DNA of 64,000 nt from Cryptomeria japonica (Eukaryota > Streptophyta > Pinopsida > Cupressales > Cupressaceae). The stretch lies in the NCBI RefSeq assembly GCF_030272615.1, contig NC_081411.1:838865388-838929387 (forward strand), written 5' to 3'. A model generated the notes under the pieces. That model was given only the letters and a program-made list of their open reading frames with translations, did no database searches and was not told the origin of the DNA. Shown piece by piece: positions 9,821-21,200 of the stretch. The translations under genes and the position numbers were made by a program. Each line of letters opens with the position of its first letter. Positions within the stretch are counted from its first letter, which is position 1.

Positions 9821-11282
9821 AGGGCTCCCTTTGTATCAGTTTTGTACCATTTTTGTATTGTAGACACTTGCGGGTGCTTTTGTAGCCATATGATTTTGAC
9901 ATCATTGTATCATGACACTTTATTTATATATACGAGGTGGTTCATTTTTGCGGCAGCTATATGCATGTGTACCTATGTGATGAGGTGTTCTTATGTGATG
10001 TATGTTTTATGCTATGGATGCCAATATTTATATGATGTAATGTAGTATTTTTGTCCTTTTATGTTTTTAATGTGTATGCATGATGCAAATGTGAATGTAT
10101 GTAATGCAAATGAATATGAATATGATAATGCAAATGTAAATTGTGCTAACAGGTGTTGTGTGCAGGATGTGATGCAATTGTGATATCTATATATATGTAT
10201 GAAATGCTTATATGTGGTAATGCAGGTGTAACTATATGAAATGCAAATGTTTTTGGTGTGTCATTATACTCAGTCATGTGATAGCAGGCTACGCAGACCC
10301 GAGAAGGACGATGGAAGTCAATCAAGAAAGGGGGATGAAAGACAGAAGATATGAAAGTGAAAGAGCTTCTTGTGCATTATCATCATTGAGCTTTATTATG
10401 GCAAGTAGGTTATGACAATTGAGGCATATGTTCGACCCAGAAAGTCATTGTACCCATTTGCATGGAGATAAGATAGTCACAAACAAGGAATGCCCCAATT
10501 CATACTAGACTCACAGTGTCCTCATATCCTTGGACAAGTCATAGCATTACTAAGAGACAATCCACAGACAGCAAAAAGAAAATAGGTGATGATACCCCAT
10601 CCTCGCCTTTCTAGTCAAAGACATCCTGGAGATAGAATCTCTAGTCAAAGACATCCCGGAAAAGCTAAAAGACATGTCACCAAAAGATAAAATCAAAAAA
10701 AAACCAAGACTCGACACCAACATCCACTATAGTCCTCAAGTTTAGTGTCTCTTGTCACTTATATAAGTCTTATTTGATTGTGGTCACAATGTTCACTGTC
10801 ACAAAATGGATAGATAGCACTGAACCATATATTGTCTGAGTCTATTGAAAGATTTGATTTTGTTGAAGCCCATTGTTGCTGTTGTGTCTCATCTGAAACT
10901 GACTGAATCCATGAAACTGATACCTTATTGCGAAGAAGACGGAACTTTATTATGGATTGGTGATGCAAATGTTGCTTTATTGCGGATTGTGCGCGGATAG
11001 ACTGAAGGAAGCTAGAAGAAACTGTACTCCTTGAAACATGTGATGTTCTCAGTTCCACACCCACCACTAGACGTAGGATTTTGCCTTAGCCACAGATAGG
11101 ATCTAATTTATTATGGATGGAAAGGGAGGTTTATTATGAATGGTTAACCAATATTGGGTAGATCAATGACAAGCCATGATGGGAATGTGTAAGTTTATTA
11201 TGAATGAATTGGTTGTGAGTGTGTGCAAAGTGAAGTGATGAAAGTGAATCCTGAAGGAGGGAGGAGCAATGTCTCTATGCAT
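9821..11282. other. Element A 3' region without recognised gene
   Basis: This follows the PMD stop codons. At 10078-10260 ATGCAAATG-like words recur about seven times in AT-rich sequence. From 10,300 to 11,280 I see no convincing coding frame or repeat. It is probably untranslated sequence of the element and the 3' end of the antisense transcript. Confidence 0.5.
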
Positions 11283-11435
11283 GGTGCTGGTCACCCAATT
11301 TTCACCATGGTACTTGCCCAGGGCGCCACCGAAGTGGTTTTCACCATTGGATGAAATTATTTCTCTTTACTTTTTTTGATTTTTCAATGTTTTTTTTGTG
11401 TCACAAGGCGCCTGTTTGCCAGGTTTTCACCAAGT
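11283..11435 (-). repeat. Degenerate GGTGAAAACC / GGCGCC repeats downstream of integrase
   Basis: On the minus strand three units start GGTGAAAACC or GGTGAAAATT, and two of them continue to AGGCGCC or TGGCGCC plus TTGTG or CTGGGCAAG. They lie just after the integrase end, where I recall similar repeats in other TAT elements. Confidence 0.5.
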
Positions 11436-11528
11436 AACGATTTTTTTGTTTATAATAATTTATTTTTTTTTTGTATTTTTGAAATTTTTATTTTTTTTGT
11501 ATTTTTGAATTTAGGATATTCCGAAGAG

Positions 11529-12672
11529 CTATGTGTAGAACCTGCGAAGGTGCATGTTGTTGATAGGATCCTCCAAAGGTTCACCTTCTGCAGTTGAGAG
11601 CTAATATGCATCAGATCCATATGCTGCTGTAATGATGTAAGGACCAAGTTAGTTTGGTTCGAACTTGCCCTTCTTCTCTCTGTCTTGTTGATTTTTAAGA
11701 TTTTCTCTGAGAACCAAGTCACCTACCTCAAATGTGCAAGGTTTGACCTTGTGATTGTACCTATGACTCATTCGTTGTTGGTAAGCCTTGAGATTATTAA
11801 AAGCATTTTGTCTTCGTTCATCCAGTAGTTCCAGCTCTTGTAAGCGAGAGACTCTATAGTCTTCATCACTGATGATGTTTTGCAAAGAGACCCATAAAGA
11901 GGGTAGCTCGACCTCAATAGGAAAGATAGCTTCAGCACCATAGACAAGTGAATAGGGTGTAGCTCCTGTAGGTGTGCGAACACTTGTGCGGTAGGCCCAA
12001 AGTGCAGGATTGAGTTGGATATGCCAATTACGACCAGCATCGTCGATTGTCTTCTTTAGGATTTTAAGGATTGTTTTGTTAGACGCCTCAGCTTGGCCAT
12101 TACTTGGGGGTAATATGGTGTGGAGAAACGATGAGAGATATGGAAGCGGTCATAGAGTTCACAAACATCCTAATTTTTGAAGGGATGCCCGTTATGAGTG
12201 ATAATGGAAACAGGAATACCGTATCGGCAAATGATATAGTTAAGGATGAATGTAGCAATCTATTTTCCAGTAACTTGTGTGAGAGGCACGGCTTCGATCC
12301 ATTTTGTAAAATACTCTATGGCAGTGATAATGAATTTATGACCATTGGAAGAAGGAGGGTGAATCTTGCCAATGAGATCAAGTCCCCACTGACAAAAGGG
12401 CCAAGGAGACGCAAGTGGTTGAAGTTCTTGTGCTGGCGCATGTATGAGGTCTCCATGAATTTGGCATTGCTTACATTTCTTGACAAACTGATATGAGTCT
12501 TTTTCCATATTGGGCCAGTAATATCCTGTCCTGATGAGTTTCTTGGCCAAGGTAGGACCACTAGCATGTGGACCACATATCCCTTCATGCACTTCCTATA
12601 ACGCAATCTGAGCTTCGTAACTTTCTAAACATCTAAGAAGAGGGCCATCTAGACCTCACCGGTATAGGTTAT
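11529..12672 (-). pseudogene. Element A integrase, decayed
   Basis: The zinc-binding part is near 12590-12440 (HEGICGPH and CKQCQIH, an HHCC pattern). The core begins WGLDLIGKI, giving the first catalytic Asp, near 12385. The second catalytic Asp position reads ITHNG instead of ITDNG, with the His codon at 12194-12196. A one-base loss near 12110 shifts the frame just before the NGQAEASNK block that carries the catalytic Glu. The C-terminal part (SLVYGAEAIFPIEVELPS and RYNHKVKPCTFEVGDLVL) is well kept down to a stop at 11529-11531. Stops near 12257, 12160, 11645 and 11595 fit C-to-T in CAG or CAA. The enzyme would join the DNA copy into the genome, but this copy cannot be active. Confidence 0.88.
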
Positions 12673-12909
12673 CAGCTAAAATGACATATCGAGAGGATTG
12701 GCAAATGAAAGTGCGACGTTGGTTATTTGATAGATCAGGAGGTAGAGTATTGTCACATAAGTATGTGAAAATGGAGCCATATAACTAGGATTCAAGACCG
12801 ACAACACATATTGTCTCAGTAGGCATGATCTCATATGAAGGGACCAAAAGGTTATCCACCAAGAAGTCATAGCGGGTCTCGTTTGGGGGTAAATCAATTA
12901 GGGAAGAAA

Positions 12910-13290
12910 TTGTAGCCATGGCATCTATGGCGCAATTCTACTCTCTTGGTATCTGCTCAAAGTCTATCTTTGTGAAGTGTTGTTTCAGGTCATCCACCAT
13001 TTATTTATAAGGCATTAACTTTTCATCTTTTGTTTGGTAATCATCAGTTGCTTGACGGATGACAAGTTGGGAGTCCCCAAAAACATGAAGTTCCTGGATC
13101 TTCCATTGAACTGCAATTCATATTCTTGTTGTTAATGCCTCATATTCTGCTATATTGTTAGTGCAAGGAAATGATAAGCGGTATGATTTTGGTATAGAAT
13201 CTCCTTGAGGAGTTATAAAGAGGATGCCAGCTCCTGCCCCATGTTGTGTGTATGAGTCGTCGAAGTACAGTCGCCATGGCTTTGCATGTG
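12910..13290 (-). pseudogene. Element A second RNase H (archaeal-type), decayed
   Basis: After the first RNase H the frame continues with WRLYFDDSYTQHGAGAGILF near 13275, NNIAEYEAL near 13150, GDSQLVIRQ near 13070 and a carboxyl part with IPRE and NCAID near 12940. This is the extra RNase H known from the TAT lineage. The catalytic Asp of LYFDD and the Glu of AEYEAL are present, though the usual FDG reads FDD. Stops near 13115, 12993 and 12940 fit CGA, CAA and CAG changed by C to T. Confidence 0.8.
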
Positions 13291-13294
13291 ACAT

Positions 13295-13783
13295 TAAAAT
13301 AGATTCATCTGAAAATTCTGAACTTAGAGGAACATCATCTATCATGGGAGCATCTACTAATTGATCTGCAATGGCTTGTCCTTTTATTGCTTTTCTATCC
13401 ACATACTCGATGTCGAATTCACTCAATATCATTACCCATTTGGCTAGTCGCCCAGTAAGTGTGGCTTTATTGAGAAGGTATTTCAATGGGTCTATCCTTG
13501 CAACTAACTTAGTCTTATGAGTAAGCATGTAATGTCATAATTTCTGCGAAGCAAAGACCACGGCAAGACATGCACGCTCAATTGGTGTGTAGTTTAGCTC
13601 ATATCCTACCAATGTGCGACAAATATAGTATACTGCTTTTTCCTTGCCCTTAGCAATTTGTTGTGCTAAGAGTGCCCCCAGTGTTGTTGGAGTGGCTGAT
13701 ATGTATAGTAACAGAGGCTGATCTGGAGTTGGTGGCATCAGAACTGGTAGATTTAGAAGATAATCTTTGAGCGTTTGGAAAGC
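13295..13783 (-). pseudogene. Element A Ty3/Gypsy RNase H and linker, decayed
   Basis: It continues the RT frame: AFQTLKDYLL near 13780, LLLYISATPTTLGALLAQQI near 13710, YTPIERACLAVVFASQKL near 13590, then HYMLTHKTKL and WVMILSEFDIEYV near 13430. The first Asp of the family (usually YIDAS or YLAVS) is Ser in YISAT, as often in this lineage where the second RNase H took over. Stops at about 13781 (CAG) and 13534 (CGA) fit C-to-T changes. Confidence 0.8.
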
Positions 13784-14743
13784 CTATTGATAGTTATCAT
13801 CCCATTTGAATTTGATGTTTTTATGTAACAGGTGTTGAAATGGATTACACTTATCTGCCAGTTGTGCTATGAATCTTTGGATGGACTGAAGTCTGCCTTG
13901 TAAGGATCGAAGTTGACTGATATTTCTTGGTGGTTGCATTTCCAAGATGGCTTTGACTTTTGCTGGATCAGCTTCAATTCCCCTTTTGGATACAATGAAT
14001 CCTAGGAGTTTCCCAGAGGTTACTCCAAAGACACATTTCTTGGGGTTTAATCTTACTTTGTATTTTTCCAACTGATCAAAGATGACTAAAAGTATGTCCA
14101 AATGTGTATTTCTGTCTATTGATTTTCCCAAGAGGTTGTCAACATAATCTTCCATGGTTATGTGCATGAGATCATGAAAGATAGTAGTCATGGCTCTTTG
14201 ATATGTAGCACCTGCATTCTTTAGCCCGAAAGGCATGACATTCCAGCAGAAAGTTCCCCACTGACAAGTAAAAGATGTTTTGTGTTGATCCTCGGGTACG
14301 ATCCTTATTTGATTATAACCAAAGAATCCATCCATTAATGATAACATTTCATGACCTGCTGTGAGATCAACGATCAGGTCAATGTTTGGTAATAGGAAGT
14401 CATCCTTTGGACAAGCTTTGTTGATGTCTCTGAAATCTGTACATATTCTGATGCTGCGATCTAGTTTGCTAATAGGTACCAAGTTAGAGATCCATTCGGG
14501 ATAATCAATTGGGTGTATGAATTCAACATCGAGTAATTTCTCAAGTTCTGCTTTGACTAGTAATGCCACTTGTGGATGCATTTTTCTTAATTTTTGTTTC
14601 ACTGGTTTTGCCCCCGGTTTGACTGTCAGGTGATGCATTACCAAATCCGGATCCAATCCAAGCATATCAGTGTATGACCAGGCAAAGTTGATTTGTCGTT
14701 CTTTGAAGAAACTTATGAATTTCGACCTTTTGGACTCTGTCAA
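13784..14743 (-). pseudogene. Element A reverse transcriptase with YVDN active site
   Basis: An open stretch of 319 codons covers the Ty3/Gypsy RT: HHLTVKPGAKPVKQKLRKMH, NLVPISKLDRSIRICTDFRD, LMDGFFGYNQI (first catalytic Asp), MPFGLKNAGATYQRAM and LLGFIVSKRGIEADPAKV. The metal-binding box reads MEDYVDNLLG (codons at 14135-14146) where the family has YVDD. The second Asp has become Asn by GAC to AAC, that is C to T on the other strand. Family knowledge says both Asp residues are needed for polymerisation, so this copy should be inactive even though the frame is open. Upstream, in frame, are FAWSYTDMLGLDPDLV and a stop at about 14774. Confidence 0.92.
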
Positions 14744-14776
14744 TGATTGAGCTAGGAATATGTTGTGTGGAACCTC

Positions 14777-15391
14777 TTATGTACCAATGTTTGTTTTGAT
14801 AGTCTCCTCTACCAACATGGATGACTTTTCCTCATATGATGCTGGGAGAATGTCGAACCTTCCATCTTCAGGTGCCTTAGGGAGGTTTTCGTCCTCAGAT
14901 ACGTCCTTTCTTTTTACTTTTTTGGGGTCAGACAACGCCACAGTGTGGTTTTCGCCATAAGACCCTTGATTTGTTCTTATTTTCACATTTTTGCGACTGG
15001 AAGGTCCGACACCCTCACCAAAATATGCCACGCTATTGAGTTATATAGTGTATCTCGCTTTGTGGTCTCCAGGAGGAAGATCATCTCGTATGCCCAGATA
15101 GTTAATAAAAGCTTCATCATTTTGGAATGTATCAAATTGTGCAGGTCCTTCATGATCCCAGTCAATGAGTTGGTGGTGAACAAGGGGAAGGTCGTTAATG
15201 TCTTCAAAGTTAGGGGAGCTAAGAGTGAAGATGTGGTTATATTCGAGTATGTCAAGGTAATTATCGAGGTCATTGATGGCACTCTCCTCATCAGTCTCGA
15301 TCACGAGCGAATCCAAATTATCATTGCTAGTAGCGCACTCTGGGACAAGTGTTCTCATCCTATGTGATTTCAACCTAGAACCTTGAGACAA
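14777..15391 (-). pseudogene. Element A linker between protease and RT
   Basis: Two open stretches in the RT frame, separated by one stop near 15040, encode an acidic, low-complexity linker (DNLDSLVIETDEESAINDLD, LGIRDDLPPGDHKARYTI). Such linkers are usual before RT in TAT elements. No catalytic motif is visible. Confidence 0.65.
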
Positions 15392-15559
15392 AGACTGTGT
15401 GGAATCCTCCTGGATTGTTTCTTGACCAACTCTAAACTTGTTATAAAATTCCTCTTCTTCTGTGGGTTCATCAGGTTCTCTGAATATCTCGGTGAGCTCG
15501 TAGTCACTGGAAGACTTCTCTGAACCCCATTCCCATTCATTAGAATCTGTGGAATAGCG

Positions 15560-15800
15560 ATCCTCTTATTGTATTTTGGCAGCTTTGATTTGTAAAGCTT
15601 CTTCTGTCCTTTGGGTGTGGACCCTAGGAGTTAAGAAACCAAGTCCTTTCGAGCATTCCTTTTTGAGGGTCAATTCAGGTTGTAAAGGTTCCATGATGCC
15701 TTCCTTTCATAACCCCAGAGGGCTTTTTCCATCATACCCGAATTTTTGTAAAATTTTGAAGCCTTTGTCATATTTCTCACATGGTAGGTTGATTTGGTCG
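15560..15800 (-). pseudogene. G-patch-like piece between protease and RT of element A
   Basis: On the minus strand, in a frame different from the protease, one reads EKYDKGFKILQKFGYDGKSP then LGL, a stop, and KEGIMEPLQPELTLKKECSK GLGF. Gly and hydrophobic spacing resembles the G-patch (a glycine-rich RNA-binding motif), which some retroelements carry after protease. Its frame differs from the upstream protease frame, so there is an indel near 15790 or a frameshift site. Confidence 0.5.
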
Positions 15801-17150
15801 TGTTTCCTCTTCATTGTCCCTGAAAAGTATTTTGTATAAATCTTCCTCTTCTAGTTCACCCTATCTTTGAAAGGTGGTAGGATCCCATTTGAGCATCATG
15901 ATGGAGATTTTCTTGTTAGGATGTGGTCTTCCATATTCTTTTGGGGAACTCATGACTTGTCGTAAGTACATGGTCTGATTGAAAGTATATTCCCCCATGC
16001 CTTTGTCCTGAAACTTGCCTTTAAGCTCACCTTGTTTTGATGTCGAAGGTTTTAATGACTCAGGATCAATGTATGTCGATGAAGGAACAGCCTCACGATT
16101 ACTAGGAATGATGGTCTCAGTCTTTGATTTCAGATTATTGCAGTATATGAATGGATTAGGATCACTGTTAACTATTACTTCCACTCCATTATGAGGAAAC
16201 TTAATGCATTGGTGATATGTGGATGGGACTGCCCTCATTTCATGAATCCAAGGACGTCCTAGCAATATGTTATAAGTGAGATTTAAATCCAGGACTTGAC
16301 AAACCACATCCTTTGTAACTGGCCCAACTCTGAGAGGTAAGGTGACTGTGCCCTTGGATGAACACTCTTCATCATCATATGCCTTAATGGTGATTTGATT
16401 TGTAGAATTCGTAGCTTTATCAGAATATCCCAATTGTGTAATAGTGCTTAATGTGAAAATGTTTAGACTTGCTCCTCCATCTATCAGGACTCTTTTTATT
16501 CGATGTTTGTGTATGAAGGCTTCAATGTGCAATGGCGCATTATGTGGCTGACTTACGGAGGCGTCATCAGCTTCTATGAAAGTAAGGGAGTGTGGAATGG
16601 AAAGGTATCCCACCATGGCTTGAAACTGGTCCACATTCAGATCAGTAGGAACAACAGTATCTCTCAAGATTTTGTCAAGAATGGCTTTATGTGCGGGAGA
16701 TATGCGTAATAGCTCAAGGATTGAAATGAGAACGGGCGTCTTCCCTAGTTGTTCTACAAGGTCATACTCAGGTTTGGTTGATGAGGAAGTGGTGTTTTTA
16801 GTTGGAGCACCTTGCAAAGTGATTTTACCTCGGCGTGTTGTAACATGACATTCAGAGGTAGGTTCGGAAGAAGATCCAACACCTTTTAGGACAATCTTGG
16901 GTCTCTGGGTAGAATTCTCAGATGTTTTGTCCTTGATGATAATGGTAGAGACATAATTGTCCATCAAGATGTGATTGATGGTTGAATCATAGTTATAGGA
17001 TGCTCTGGTATAGTTGGTTTGATCCTCTGTGGCTTTAGCTTTTCCTTTGTCATGTTTTGGAAATGGTTCCTTAAACATTTCATGTTCTTGATTAGATGAA
17101 TGTCCCTCAATCTCAATGTCACCTCTATCAATGAGATCTTGTATGATGTT
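15801..17150 (-). pseudogene. Element A protease region
   Basis: The open stretch 15861-17078 contains HRIKRVLIDGGASLNIF near 16500 (the aspartic protease active site, with DGG in place of DSG or DTG as usual in this lineage) and LNLTYNILLGRPWIHEMRAV near 16260, the second conserved protease block. The frame is continuous with gag through a stop at about 17148 (CAG to TAG). It would cut the polyprotein. After 15858 (another CAG to TAG) the frame goes on as GELEEEDLYKILF and then is lost near the G-patch-like piece. Confidence 0.85.
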
Positions 17151-19040
17151 CTACAGTCGATGGCAATTTCCTATCTTATGATCCTTGCTCTCATGAAATT
17201 CACAATACTCATCATCATTCCACCAATTTGGTTTAACCTTTGGTTCATATGGAGGAAAATCTGGAATACTGATTACCTTGTTTGCCACTAGCTTCTTGAA
17301 GACTGACTCAAGTGGTTCTCCCAATGGGGTGTACTTCCTTCGTGATCTGGAAGTTGTTTGAGTATTCACCTGATTGTTTGTAGAACTTGATCCAGAAAAA
17401 ATGAATTTGGGTCGCACTGTATTGGCATCAACAACACCATCATTGACTGTGTTCTTGTTTTTATTCCAAAATCTTGGCTTGTCTTTTCCTTTAAAGTCAT
17501 CTTTGTTTTCCTTGAATATCTTAATGACTCCTTGTTCAATTAGGACCTTTTCTGTCGCTAAGCCTTTTTCAATAACGTCCTTCAAGGTGGACAAACAAGA
17601 TTTCCTTAGATCATAGCCAATGTCTTTGTTAACATTTTGTGTGAACATTTCTACCATTTATTTTTGTGGAATCTCACAAGAGCATCTACTGGCTAGATTC
17701 CTCCATCTTTGTAAAAATGATGCAAAAGACTCTCCCTCTTTTTGTTTGGTGTTGCACAAAGTAGTGACTGATATGTCTGTCTCTATGTTGTAGGAGAAAT
17801 GTTGGATAAATGCCTCTGCTAGATCACCCCATGACTTAATACCAGGTGGGAGTTGGGAGAACCATTCCATAGCTTGATCACCTAGGCTTTGTGGGAATAA
17901 TCTCATCAAATATGTCTCTTCTGCTGCTACCTCAATGCAAGCTGTGAAAAACTGTCTTATGTGTGCCTTAGGATCCCCTTTCCCTCTATACTTATCAAAT
18001 TTAGGTGTCACAAAGTGTGTAGGAAAAGGAGGCATTGGAATGCTCTTGTCAAATGGATAAGGACATATGTCTCTCATTGTGTATGTTGGCTTCGGTGTAT
18101 TTATGTCCTCCATTTTCTTTTGTAAGTCCCTGATTTGTTGTTCCAAACTGCTCTTAGGTGGAGATCGACTTCTTGGACCATATCCTATGTTTGAGGTACC
18201 CATTGGAGGGGGAGCATGTTACATATATAGATGATATTGATCATACACATGTTCATATGGAGGAGGTCTATAGTGATGTTGCATACTTGGTATAGATTCA
18301 TATTGAGGCACACCATATCTATTTTGTGCATGTATACCATATTCTACAGGCATGTCATGTTCTATTGTGTTGCCCCCAAATTTGACATGAGGTTTCCTTG
18401 TGTCCAAATTTTGAGCATGCCTTTGAACATCCAATTGCTTTGGTGGTTGATCGTTAGCATTAGTATGTGATTGAGCATATCTGTCTGCATAAGACTTCCA
18501 TAATGGTCTACGAAGGTAAGTATCATATGCTTGACCATGTGTATGTGGGACCTCTAGTTTTTGAAGCAAAGCTAATGGTGATTCACGTACCATATGTGGT
18601 CCTCTATTTCCTCCACTATTAGGTCTCCTTTGATCCATGTTGGAGTGAGGTTGTTGCAAAGGTCGATTTTCCATTATTTGAGACATGTCAAAGTCATGAG
18701 GTATCTTGGCTCCACTTTGCACCATCATTTGTAAGAAATATTGTCTGTCCCTCCTCATTATTTCCTCAACCAATCAATTGAAATGGGGATTCATAATGGA
18801 TTCTTCCACATCTGCCGAATGTACTGAAAAGTTGTCCACAATGTCATTGTGTGTAGCATTGTTGTTTATAGTGTCCATGTTCTCAACATTTGGAATGTTT
18901 CTATAGGCATCCATGTTAGGTAATGTAGTATGATCAGAATTGAAAAAGATCTCATTGTCATACTCATAAGAACTCATGTTTGCAGACTCTTGAGCCTCTT
19001 TAGTTTCTCTCCTAGATTTTTGAAGACGGGTTTCAACCAT
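17151..19040 (-). pseudogene. Element A gag, decayed but in one frame
   Basis: Starting at MVETRLQKSRRETKEAQESA (19040), the frame runs to the protease through three stops only: near 18774 (TGA from CGA), 18216 (TAA from CAA) and 17655 (TAA from CAA). The capsid part (about 18100-17660) has the retrotransposon gag signature, for example LFPQSLGDQAMEWFSQLPPG and QRWRNLASRCSCEIP. A knuckle-like CEFHESKDHKIGNCHRL is near 17200. It would form the particle that packages the RNA. There is no frameshift between gag and protease. Confidence 0.88.
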
Positions 19041-19534
19041 GAACTAGGTATTGACCGAGATGTGTGAGACTAGATGAAAAATGGAAAGAGTATAGAAGAC
19101 CAAGAGTTGGATGGAATGTAAATGAATCTGAATTGTACTTGCAATGTCCAAAGTGTAAGACCAAGTATGTATGTAGTAGAGTAGGTGTGACTTCCAAAGA
19201 GAGGATAGTTTCTCTTGATGAGGTAAGTTGACCTTGACTCTAAGTAAGACCAAATGAGACCCAAAGGTAAGAAACCTTGATGAGGGACCACTTAGCAAAG
19301 TGTTGTTGTATGTAGTGTGTTGACAAAGTATAGTGAGGACAAGCAAGTGACTTTTTGACTCAAGTTTAGACAATTGTGTATGTAATGAGAGATGTAAAGC
19401 AATGATTGACTTTGTGAGACCCAAGAACAGGTTGAATGCTAAATGAACCCTGGAGAAATGACCTAGGAAGCTCAAGAATTCTGAAACTGACTGTGTTTGT
19501 TTGCTGGACTGTAACAGTTTTTCCAATTCTAGAC

Positions 19535-19735
19535 ATAGACGCGCCTGTATACTTCACAGACATAGTTTCTCGACACAGACGCTTCTCTGTTTAACATAGA
19601 TGCGCTTCTGAGAATTTTTGCAAAGTGTAATGTTGACTGTTGGAACACAGACGCGATTCTGCCCTTCATAGACACGGTTATACAACATAGATGCTATTAT
19701 GCCTGACATAGACGTGTTTCTGTAAAATTTGTGCA
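19535..19735 (+). repeat. CACAGACGCG minisatellite-like cluster I
   Basis: About eight degenerate copies of a CATAGACGCG / CACAGACGCG word recur every 20-27 bases. Many CG positions read TG or CA, as after cytosine deamination. Confidence 0.7.
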
Positions 19736-20936
19736 ATTTTTTCCAATCTGTGAAGTCGTTTTGTTGTGACCAAATCTGACTGTTTGACTATTTTTCGTGA
19801 CAAGAGGACACAGTGTTGATGAGGACTCAATGTTTGCAAGTGTCTAGACTCCAAATGACTCCAAGAAAAGTGTGTTGTTTGATGTAAAAATGTTTTGCAT
19901 ACACTTGAAGACACAAAAGACACAATGTTTTGTTGTTTGGTCTTGAATGTTTTGAATGTTTAACATAAGTCAAGCACAATTCTTATGGTTGGCCAAGACA
20001 ATAGTTGTTGATCCCACATGGGGTTTTACCCGCAAGGCTATGCTATTCAGAGTGGATACTTAGATGCTTGACCTCACTGGCTCCACCCTCGGCACTCACT
20101 TCTCAGGTCAGCCAAGCATCAGTCCCCACGAAAACTCCCTGTGGCGAACTTTGTATCTCTACTAAGAACCGTATGTGTGTGGCCCACTACTAGAGGTCCG
20201 ACCTCCTGCCCCAATAACTAGAAGGATTTGGGCTTCTAAAACAAAAAGGTGCTAGTAAGGGCATCCACTCGTGTGGCCATACATGCGGCACTTTCAGCTC
20301 TATAAATACAGAAGGCTCCCAGCCGATAGGGGTTACGCCCTACAACTGATCAAATAAATTTGATCAAACGGGTTTATGGGGAGACATAGTGTCAGTATGA
20401 ACTAATCAACACACGTTATTCATAGTTTTCACCATGAATACAGTTATTTATAGTGGTTTGGAAGAAGATGACTTTTCTTTTGCTACCACTTGGGTCGTTC
20501 TCTTCTCACTAGTAGTCCTAATGACCACATGGGAAGACAGACCCTCTAAAGATTAAACAAAAAGAGCTTATTGCTCAAGACACAAAAGACAATGATTCAA
20601 TTTTAGTGCACCAATTGAAGTGTTTGCTAGTCTATGAAAACAAGGCACACAACAAAAATCCAAAAAAAACCCTTGCCAAGGTCCTGCAGCAAAAATTTGT
20701 TAGTAGTTTTGGTTGTTTCAAATAATCACCCCTTCCTGCAAGCACACAAGTTAGGTAAATTTTAAACCCAAAAGGCTTTGTGAAAATAGGGGCCTTCAAC
20801 AAACGATTTAGCCTTCAAGACAAGTTGCACCACTTTTGTTAGCTAGATCTGAAAATGTTAGCTCAAAATAAACCAGATCTGAATGCAAAAAATCAAGAAT
20901 TGAATCAATAAAAATCCAAAAATTTGAAACTGGTGA

Positions 20937-21200
20937 ACACAGACGCGGTTACCTTCCACACAGACGCACCTGGGTGACACAGACATGGTTCTGTGATGCA
21001 CAGACACGCCTATAGAACACAGACGTGCTTCTTGGACACAAACGCGGATAAAAACAACACAGACGCGACTTTACAACACAGACACACTTTCCTGGAACCT
21101 GCAAAATAAAATATTGCCAATGTCGCAGACGCGATCCAAGATGTCGTAGACGCACCAGAAAATCAAAAACGCAATCTGAAAGTGCGCAGACGCGAAAATG
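20937..21200 (+). repeat. CACAGACGCG minisatellite-like cluster II
   Basis: About twelve copies of AACACAGACGCGNYT with a spacing of roughly 19-22 bases lie next to the 5' LTR of element A. The reverse complement of the same word occurs at 7120-7190 and 7390-7420 near the other LTR. Confidence 0.8.

Noticed and set aside
12520-12560. CTGATGA word, a possible hammerhead ribozyme core
   Set aside because: No matching GAAA strand and stems nearby. The word lies in the integrase coding sequence.
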